Shown here piece after piece: positions 58,019 to 64,000 of a stretch of DNA of 64,000 nt (its first letter is position 1; each line of letters starts with the position of its first letter). Position numbers and translations under genes: made by a program. The stretch is from Bartonella sp. WD16.2 (GTDB lineage Bacteria > Pseudomonadota > Alphaproteobacteria > Rhizobiales > Rhizobiaceae): positions 1,387,501 through 1,451,500 of the forward strand of contig NZ_CP019781.1 in assembly GCF_002022505.1 (NCBI RefSeq). The letters are read 5' to 3'. A model generated the notes under the pieces. The model had not been told where the DNA came from, made no database searches, and saw only the letters and a list, made by a program, of their open reading frames with translations.

Positions 58019-58784
58019 ACAAAAACGCCCTCCCCCTCATTTCACCTCCTCGCCCTCATCTCACGTTTCTCCCCCCATCTCACCCTTACCATTCTACCGC
58101 CTTACCTCACTCTCCCCAATCCCTGACCTCCTTCTTCCCCCTTATCCCTCTTCCACCTCGCCTCACCTTTCTCCAAATGCTCATGCACACAGCCAAAAAA
58201 GTGCCTCCTCCTGTGATTTTTTCACCTCCCCTCACCTCTCCCCTCCCACCCTACCTCGCTCCTCTTGCCTCTTCGTTTCATCTCCTTTCCCAATGCTCAT
58301 TCAAACAGCCAAAACACCACCCCTTGTGAACTTAGTACCCCCCCTCAACGGTCGTGTGTACCTCATCAACAAGCCTCTATCAGCAACCCTCTCACCTTCC
58401 TCCCCCTCGCCTCATCTCACGCTTCTCCCCCCATCTCACCCTCACCACTCTACCGCCTTACCTCACTCTCCCCAATCCCCAACCTCCTTCTTCCTCCTTA
58501 TCCCTCTTCCACCTCGCCTCACCTTTCTCCAAATGCTCATACACACAGCCAAAAAAGTGCCTCCTCCTGTGTTTTTCACCTCCCCTCATGCTCCTGTACC
58601 TCACCGACAAACCTCCATCAGAAACCTCTCATCGACATGCTTTCGTCAGTAGGCCATTATCAGAACTCCCCACCAACATACCCCCCATCAATAAACCTCC
58701 ATCAACAAATCCCTACCGGCTTGTCTTACTTGGAAGCTTTTGTTAAAATTACTTTCTATCGTTTATATTTGGAAACTCCACGTT
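58019..58784 (+). repeat. G-poor tract with 356-bp tandem unit leading into dut
   Basis: TACCGCCTTACCTCACTC at 58095 and 58451 and TCATGCACACAGCC / TCATACACACAGCC at 58181 and 58537 define a 356-bp period. A third, partial copy (TCATGCACACAGCC at 58829) lies inside the dut coding region. Confidence 0.9.
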
Positions 58785-59375
58785 ATGTCTCATCCTTCTC
58801 CTACCTCGCTTCCCTCTTCCCCCAATGCTCATGCACACAGCCAAAAGAGTACCTCCTCTTGTGATTTTTCCTCCTCCCCTTCACAAAATCTTACCCTCTC
58901 GGTAGAACGCCTTGCCCACGGGCAAAATTTAGATCTTCCCCAATATGCTACAGCCGGCTCTGCTGGTCTTGATTTGCGTGCAGCATTAGCAGAAAATGAA
59001 ACAATCGTCTTAGCCCCCGGGCAACGTGCCCTCATCCCAACAGGTTTAATTTTTCACCTCTCACCTGGCTATGAAGCACAAATACGTCCACGCTCTGGCT
59101 TGGCTTTAAAACATGGTATCACATGCTTAAACACACCCGGAACGATTGACAGTGACTACCGTGGTGAGGTGAAAGTTCTTCTCATCAATCTAGGGCAAGA
59201 AAATTTCCCTATTCAGCGTGGAATGCGCATTGCACAAACAGTCATTGCACCTGTTACTCAAGTTAATATTCGTGTCATCGAACCAAATCAAGAAAATACC
59301 TCATATAAAGTGCATGAAGCAAACCACACTCAAGGGCGTGGAACAGGCGGCTTTGGCTCAACAGGGCACGATTAA
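58785..59375 (+). CDS. dut: dUTPase with repeat-derived N-terminal extension
   Basis: A 196-residue product from the ATG at 58785; a TTG at 58740 extends the frame. The trimeric dUTPase hydrolyses dUTP to dUMP. All five motifs are present: [37 protein letters not shown] and [11 protein letters not shown]. The enzyme proper starts near [10 protein letters not shown] (residue 39). The preceding 38 residues ([20 protein letters not shown]...) are encoded by a copy of the adjacent 356-bp repeat unit and have no counterpart in ordinary dUTPases. Confidence 0.94.
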   Translation: MSHPSPTSLPSSPNAHAHSQKSTSSCDFSSSPSQNLTLSVERLAHGQNLDLPQYATAGSAGLDLRAALAENETIVLAPGQRALIPTGLIFHLSPGYEAQIRPRSGLALKHGITCLNTPGTIDSDYRGEVKVLLINLGQENFPIQRGMRIAQTVIAPVTQVNIRVIEPNQENTSYKVHEANHTQGRGTGGFGSTGHD

Positions 59376-59683
59376 TCCCCCGGGCACCTAACCAATAATA
59401 TCCCCCCGGCCCTCTATAAAGCCCCTCAGTGCCTTTAAAAAAACTATTCTCCTGCTCTAAAAAGATAACTTCTTAGCGCATTTTTAAGAGAATGCCTCCC
59501 CATCACCATGCAAGCAACACAAACCAACCCATCTTTACTTATGGAAAATTGAAACTCTTTTATCTGAAAAAAACACCTCGCCCACTTTTTTTAAAAGAAA
59601 AGCTCTTCTTTTTTCACATTCATAAAAAAACTTACTCATGAGAAAATAATATGGTATCAGCCGCGGGCTCTTTGTTATCCCTG
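59376..59683. other. Spacer between dut and exbD
   Basis: Convergent genes; partly C-rich at its start and AT-rich later. No gene or clear terminator hairpin seen. Confidence 0.5.
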
Positions 59684-60289
59684 TTATCTCCACTCACCAT
59701 TACCATCTCCCTTGCCATTACTGTTCCCATTTCCTCCATTTCCCTCTTCACCATTACTGCCCCCATTACCATTACTTTCTCCCTCACCCTTATCTCTTCC
59801 ATCACCATTGTCTTTCTTGTAACCCCTATTTTCCTCCTTACCATTTCCCCCTTCATCACCATGGTTTAAAGTTTTGTGCATTCCCACAAGACCAATTTTG
59901 GTATATCCGGCTGTTTGCAACCGATCTAGCACATTGACAACACGACCATAGTCGATTTCCTCATCTGCTTGAATTAAAATCTTTGTCTCCAAATTTTTTT
60001 GAGTTTCTTCAGACAAGATTTCAATAAATTCTCCCTCACTCACAAGAGTCTCACCAACATAAAAAGAATGATCCTTTTGTAGGGTAATATAAAGAGGCTT
60101 ATCAGGCTGGGAAACAGGCGCTTTTGTTACAGAAGGCAACTGAACAGAAATAACAGATGTTGCCAAAGGCGCAGCTACCATAAACACAATAAGCAGCACC
60201 AAAACAACATCGATAAAAGGCGTTACATTAATCTCACTATGGACCTGAAAATCATCGCCCTCATATTCATTATGATAGTCTGTTTTCAT
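59684..60289 (-). CDS. exbD: ExbD with Gly/Asn/Glu-rich C-terminal tail
   Basis: A 201-residue inner membrane protein of the TonB energising complex. N-terminal anchor NVTPFIDVVLVLLIVFMVAA contains the proton-conducting Asp; the periplasmic domain ends near residue 142 (GYTKIGLVGMHKTLN). The last 57 residues are an unusual low-complexity tail (GNGKEENRGYKKDNGDGRDK, then GESNGNGGSNGEEGN) encoded by degenerate CCATTAC-type hexamers, C-rich on the + strand. No tonB follows. Its start overlaps the exbB stop by four bases. Confidence 0.92.
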   Translation of the reverse strand: MKTDYHNEYEGDDFQVHSEINVTPFIDVVLVLLIVFMVAAPLATSVISVQLPSVTKAPVSQPDKPLYITLQKDHSFYVGETLVSEGEFIEILSEETQKNLETKILIQADEEIDYGRVVNVLDRLQTAGYTKIGLVGMHKTLNHGDEGGNGKEENRGYKKDNGDGRDKGEGESNGNGGSNGEEGNGGNGNSNGKGDGNGEWR

Positions 60290-61098
60290 TGTTTGCGGCT
60301 TTTTTGCTGTCTTTGTTGGTCGAGTTCACGGCTCAAAAGCCGTTCAATAGCGGCCGCAATATCTCCTAAATCATTTCGATATCCATTAAGAGCACGTGTT
60401 AAACCATTATACATAACAACAGCAGGAATAGCGACAAAAAGCCCCACAGCCGTTGCAAGCAAAGCTTCAGCAATTCCGGGTGCCACAACATCCAAGCGTG
60501 TTGTTTGAGTTTGAGCAATCCCAATAAAAGCATTCATAATCCCCCAAACGGTTGCAAAAAGCCCAACAAAAGGAGCAATAGCACCGATGGTTGCAAGAAT
60601 GGCAGTCCCACAAGCCATGCGTCTTGTAGCAGCCAGCACACATCGTGCTAAAAGCAAATGTACCCGTTCTTTTACCCCCTCATTGAAAGCACACAACGCA
60701 CTATCGTCATCTTTGCGTTCTCTAGTACCTTGAAACTTGATGAAAACCACCTGCTGAGTAGAAAGATCGACCTCTTTGAGCGTTTCTTCCAAAAAGACTG
60801 CACCTGCCCCTAGAAAAACCAAATTCGTTTCTTGCTGATTTTTGAAATCAGAGGTCAAATGCGTGAAAGTTTGAGCGTTTAGAGCAAACTGCAACGTACG
60901 ACGCACTTTACGCCTTGCACACATTATTTCAACAATTTTAGCCAGAGCAATCGTCCAAGATACAAGAGAAGCAAGCATCAACACAATGATCACAGCTTGC
61001 ACAACCCCATCAGCAGCCATAAACATCGAAAAAGGAGAAAAATCACCTGCAGAAAATAAAGTAAAACCCTTACCTAAAGCCTCTGTTTCAGATTCCAT
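60286..61098 (-). CDS. exbB: ExbB, proton channel of the TonB system
   Basis: A 270-residue inner membrane protein. The first helix region FMAADGVVQAVIIVLMLASL is typical of ExbB rather than TolQ; after a cytoplasmic domain come GTAILATIGAIAPFVGLFAT and GIAEALLATAVGLFVAIPAV, the conserved helix pair. With ExbD it uses the proton motive force to drive TonB, needed for haem and siderophore uptake. Translationally coupled to exbD (ATGA overlap). Confidence 0.94.
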   Translation of the reverse strand: MESETEALGKGFTLFSAGDFSPFSMFMAADGVVQAVIIVLMLASLVSWTIALAKIVEIMCARRKVRRTLQFALNAQTFTHLTSDFKNQQETNLVFLGAGAVFLEETLKEVDLSTQQVVFIKFQGTRERKDDDSALCAFNEGVKERVHLLLARCVLAATRRMACGTAILATIGAIAPFVGLFATVWGIMNAFIGIAQTQTTRLDVVAPGIAEALLATAVGLFVAIPAVVMYNGLTRALNGYRNDLGDIAAAIERLLSRELDQQRQQKSRKQ

Positions 61099-62059
61099 TG
61101 TTTCTCACAGATCTCTAAAATAACCCCATCCCTCCTTTAGGAAATAGGTTATAAAAAATAAAATAGGTTATAAAAAATAAAAGAAGACAAATCAAGTCTA
61201 GTTTATAATAAAAAGTGTCGTCACTTTTTCCCATAAAATCAAATAATTTACCCACACAATCTTAAAGCCGCTCACACATCTCTTTTAAAGCCCCAGCCAT
61301 ACACTCACATAACCCTTAAAACTACTCACACCCCTCATGCATACATACCCTCCTGCACCCCTCTCACGCCTCAGCATCCTCCACACCTCACGCACCCAAC
61401 TTACCCCACAAGAGCACATCTTCCCCTTCTCAAGTACACTCTCAAACCTCTCCTGTTTGATCACCCTCAAAACTTCTCCCACTCATACTAATCCCACAAC
61501 AGTACCCACAGCTCGTATCATTTCCTCCAAGCCCGCACACCACACAACACCCAGAACCTCCTCGCTCTCATCCCTCCTCCCCACACATCACTCCTCTTCC
61601 TAAGTTTGCCCGCTCATTCCCACCCTCTCAAACCAAAGCCCCACCCACACACTCACATAAACCTTAACATCACGTACACCCCTCATATTCATATACCTCA
61701 CGCACATACCCCCATCACGCACCCACGTACCTCACGCACTCCCCCTGTGTAATCCCCATGCACGCATCCCCCTCTCAAACACCTCACACACTCATGCATC
61801 TCTCTTAAAGAGAACCGCTCACAATCCCCCCTATAGGTTCGTTTATACAACTATAGGTTTATTTATAAATCCAACAGTCTAATTTCCAAAGGTGTGTCAT
61901 AGACTGTTGCAAAACCTTATGAAACAAAAGTATTAGGAATAATTTTGTCCATATATGGTTTCTTTTCAAAGAATTTTTGCGTAACCCTCCCTACATCATC
62001 AAGACTCCTTAAAAAAAATAACATTTATAAAAAACACACTTATAAATTGTATTAAGCAT
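61099..62059 (+). repeat. exbB upstream region and G-poor tract
   Basis: AAATAGGTTATAAAAAATA is repeated exactly at 61142-61160 and 61161-61179, in the exbB promoter region. 61290-61830 is a G-poor tract with CTCACGCAC/CTCATGCAT words. 61831-62059 is AT-rich. No gene. Confidence 0.75.
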
Positions 62060-62084
62060 GGAACCAATATAATTTGAGGGCGTT
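62060..62084 (+). promoter_or_regulatory. EcfG-type promoter GGAAC-N16-CGTT
   Basis: GGAAC at 62060-62064, 16 bases, CGTT at 62081-62084: an exact consensus match, 89 bases upstream of the DUF883-type gene. Confidence 0.8.
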
Positions 62085-62173
62085 AAACACTAACGAATGT
62101 TCAAATCTTTGACTCAGGTGATGACCTTCACCATGAATCGAAAATAACCCAAGAAAAAGAAAGAAGAATCATT

Positions 62174-62500
62174 ATGGCAAACAACAAAGCAGCAGATGAC
62201 AAAGCAACATCAACAGAAAAAGACCTGCACGCTCAATTGAAGCAATTACGCAGTGAAATGGCAAACATAACCTCAGCACTAAGTGACCTTGGTTCAAACA
62301 CATTAAGTGAAGCTAAAAACAAAGCAACAAAACTCTACGCCTCAGTAAAAGACAATGGTGAAGACATCGCCTCACAAGCCAAAGACCTCTTAAGCGATTT
62401 TGAATATAATTTGAGCAGATGTGTGCGCAAAAATCCTAGCAAGAGCGTTTTGGTTGCAGCCGGCATTGGTTTTGTTCTCTCTTACTTAATCCGCCGTTAA
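62174..62500 (+). CDS. DUF883/ElaB-YqjD-type membrane-anchored stress protein
   Basis: A 108-residue protein with a long amphipathic helix (TEKDLHAQLKQLRSEMANIT to DNGEDIASQAKDLLSDF) and a C-terminal anchor (KNPSKSVLVAAGIGFVLSYL, then IRR), the pattern of the ElaB/YqjD/DUF883 family. E. coli YqjD binds ribosomes at the membrane in stationary phase. The EcfG promoter in front places it in the general stress regulon. The next gene starts 3 bases after the stop. Confidence 0.9.
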   Translation: MANNKAADDKATSTEKDLHAQLKQLRSEMANITSALSDLGSNTLSEAKNKATKLYASVKDNGEDIASQAKDLLSDFEYNLSRCVRKNPSKSVLVAAGIGFVLSYLIRR

Positions 62501-62503
62501 CTC

Positions 62504-62941
62504 ATGCAAACGTCTATTATACCCTTACTGTACCAATTGACTGGTGGAAATCTCAAAAATACGATCAAACAGATCCGCATCCAAGCAATTTGCTGTGGAA
62601 TTATTGGATTTTCATTATTGATGGCTCTAGTGTTTTTAAATGTCTTAAGCTTTCTTGCTTTATGTTTAGTAATGCACCCAGTTGGAGCAGCCACAACAAT
62701 GGTGTTTATTTGGTTCTTTGTTGCAGGATTAAGTGTTTTGCTAAGTCGATTTTTCAAAGCATATCAACAACGTAATTATCAAAGACACTATGAGGAACAG
62801 CGCCGTAAGTTTATGACAGAATCAACTCTTTCCAGCATCGCAATGCTGAGCAAATACTTGCCTCTTGTTAAATTAGGATTGCCAGCTTTGGGACTTGCAG
62901 CTTACTTTTTATGGCAAAAAGATAAAAAAGATCACTTTTAA
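62504..62941 (+). CDS. YqjE/holin-superfamily III-like membrane protein
   Basis: A 145-residue protein with two central transmembrane helices (about 28-51 and 58-80, ICCGIIGFSLLMALVFLNVL and TMVFIWFFVAGLSVLLS) and a third hydrophobic stretch near 117-135. The pairing with a DUF883 protein is the same as yqjD-yqjE in other proteobacteria and marks it as a stress-related membrane protein, not a phage lysis holin. Operon with the preceding gene. Confidence 0.85.
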   Translation: MQTSIIPLLYQLTGGNLKNTIKQIRIQAICCGIIGFSLLMALVFLNVLSFLALCLVMHPVGAATTMVFIWFFVAGLSVLLSRFFKAYQQRNYQRHYEEQRRKFMTESTLSSIAMLSKYLPLVKLGLPALGLAAYFLWQKDKKDHF

Positions 62942-62970
62942 AACACATAGCTATTGTGATTCATCCCCCA

Positions 62971-63010
62971 AAAGGCACATTCTCTCAATATAGAAAGAAT
63001 GTGCCTTTTT
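62971..63010 (+). terminator. Intrinsic terminator of the DUF883-holin operon
   Basis: AAAGGCACATTCT (62971-62983) pairs perfectly with AGAATGTGCCTTT (62996-63008) across a 12-base loop and runs into TTTTT. Confidence 0.92.
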
Positions 63011-64000
63011 CCTCTGCAAAAAGCACAACCTAACCCCACAAGAGCACATCTGCCTCCTCTCAAACACACTCCCAACCCTCTCTCATCTAACCTACCTTCA
63101 ACATTGTTCCCGCTCGCTACTGACCCCACAAAAGGACCCACAGCTCATACCATTCCACAAACGCCCTCAACTTCGCCCCCTTCACCCAAGTACACACCAC
63201 ACAACAATGTCTAGCACCTCTCATCCAATCAACAAAACCCGCACATTACCCCCCCTTCCTAAGTCCACCCACTCATCTCCATCCTTCCAATAGCGTTTCC
63301 TACACCGCAATGCATCCAACTATTCCACACAATACACCTGCCTTGTCTCAAGCACACCATATAACGTCCAGCAACTCTCACCCAACCAAAAGCCGCACAT
63401 CTACCCCTTCCTGCACATCCTCTTCCCAAGTCCGCCTGCTCATCTCCACCCTCTCTTCAAACCAAAGCCTCCCACAGCATCCTTTCACTAAAATTCATCA
63501 CACCAGTGTACCAAACCTGCCCCACAAAAGAACCCACGGCTCCTCCCCTTACAAAGCCCTCCAACCTCATTTTCCTTCAACAAAGTATACCCCACACAAC
63601 GTCCAGCACCTCTTATCCAATCAACAAAACCCGCATATTACCCCCCTTCCTAAGTCCACCCACTCATCTCCATCCTTCCAATAGCGTTTCCTACACCGCA
63701 ATGCATCCAACTATTCCACACAACACACCTGCCTTGTCTCAAGCACACCATACAACGTCCAGCAACTCTCACCCAACCAACAAAACCCGCATATTACCCC
63801 TCTTCCTAAGTCCACCTACTCATCTCCACCCTCTCTTTAAACAAAAGCATCCCACAGCATCTTTTCACTAGAATCCATCACACCTGTTTACCAAACCTAC
63901 CTCACATAACACATCTACCTCCTCTTAAACACGACTCCCAACTCCCTCTCACTTGACCACCCTCAACATTGTTCCCGCTCGCATTGATCCCACAACAGCA
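63011..64000 (+). repeat. G-poor tract with a 391-bp tandem unit
   Basis: ATCCTTCCAATAGCGTTTCC at 63281 and 63672 and the flanking words define a 391-bp unit present nearly twice; degenerate copies fill the rest to the window end. Noncoding, C-rich on the + strand. Confidence 0.88.

Noticed and set aside
62504..62941. Phage lysis holin
   Set aside because: Pairing with a DUF883 gene, an EcfG promoter and a private terminator show a YqjE-like stress operon, far from the phage lysozyme.

Overview
The window looks like a chromosome segment of a Bartonella-type alphaproteobacterium (Rhizobiales). The evidence is a complete alphaproteobacterial general stress response cluster (EcfG, NepR, PhyR and two HWE/HisKA_2 kinases), the arrangement TPR protein - 6S RNA - 5-FCL - YmdB, an Irr-type iron box in front of mbfA, AT-rich composition, very low coding density and a phage structural block resembling the Bartonella gene transfer agent locus. 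The genus is inferred; no species is assigned.

Layout. (1) 0.2-6.5 kb: stress response cluster, two small envelope proteins and a DUF4167 protein. (2) 6.5-11.7 kb: gene-poor. It holds a decayed AB5-type enterotoxin locus (A subunit a pseudogene related to cholera/heat-labile toxin A at 7798-8542, B-like subunit intact at 7382-7726), an isolated fdhE and one hypothetical membrane protein. (3) 11.7-26.4 kb: minus-strand podovirus-like structural cassette (small and large terminase, portal, scaffold, N4-gp56-type capsid, adaptor, tail proteins, lysozyme) with no integrase, repressor or replication genes. (4) 27.7-45.9 kb: housekeeping genes clpB, yacG, maf, infA, purEK, rpmJ, TPR protein, 6S RNA, 5-FCL, ymdB and murA, separated by long noncoding tracts. 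(5) 46.4-55.4 kb: a phage early module between tRNA-Thr and tRNA-Leu (YqaJ nuclease, XRE repressor, frameshifted DUF1376 replication gene, Toprim/DnaB-type primase-helicase, DUF6456-like protein). (6) 55.6-62.9 kb: DedA-type protein, dsbB, mbfA, dut, exbD/exbB, and a DUF883/holin-like pair behind a canonical EcfG promoter.

A theme of the whole window is kilobase-scale noncoding sequence whose + strand is almost free of G and rich in C. It is built from tandem units of about 160-420 bp and from a dispersed family with a conserved internal order. It always has the same orientation whatever the direction of the neighbouring genes. It separates genes that are usually adjacent (maf and yacG), separates the phage structural genes, broke one gene by a 275-bp tandem duplication, and supplies low-complexity protein tails (dUTPase N-terminus, ExbD C-terminus, TPR protein N-terminus).

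How the genes work together: PhyR, once phosphorylated by HWE-type kinases, sequesters NepR and frees EcfG. Two GGAAC-N16-CGTT promoters, at 4854 and 62060, identify local EcfG targets. Iron control is visible at mbfA, and ExbB/ExbD energise TonB-dependent uptake. The physical split between a phage structural block and a separate phage replication/switch module matches what is known of the Bartonella GTA plus its phage-derived replication origin, but that identification is an inference.
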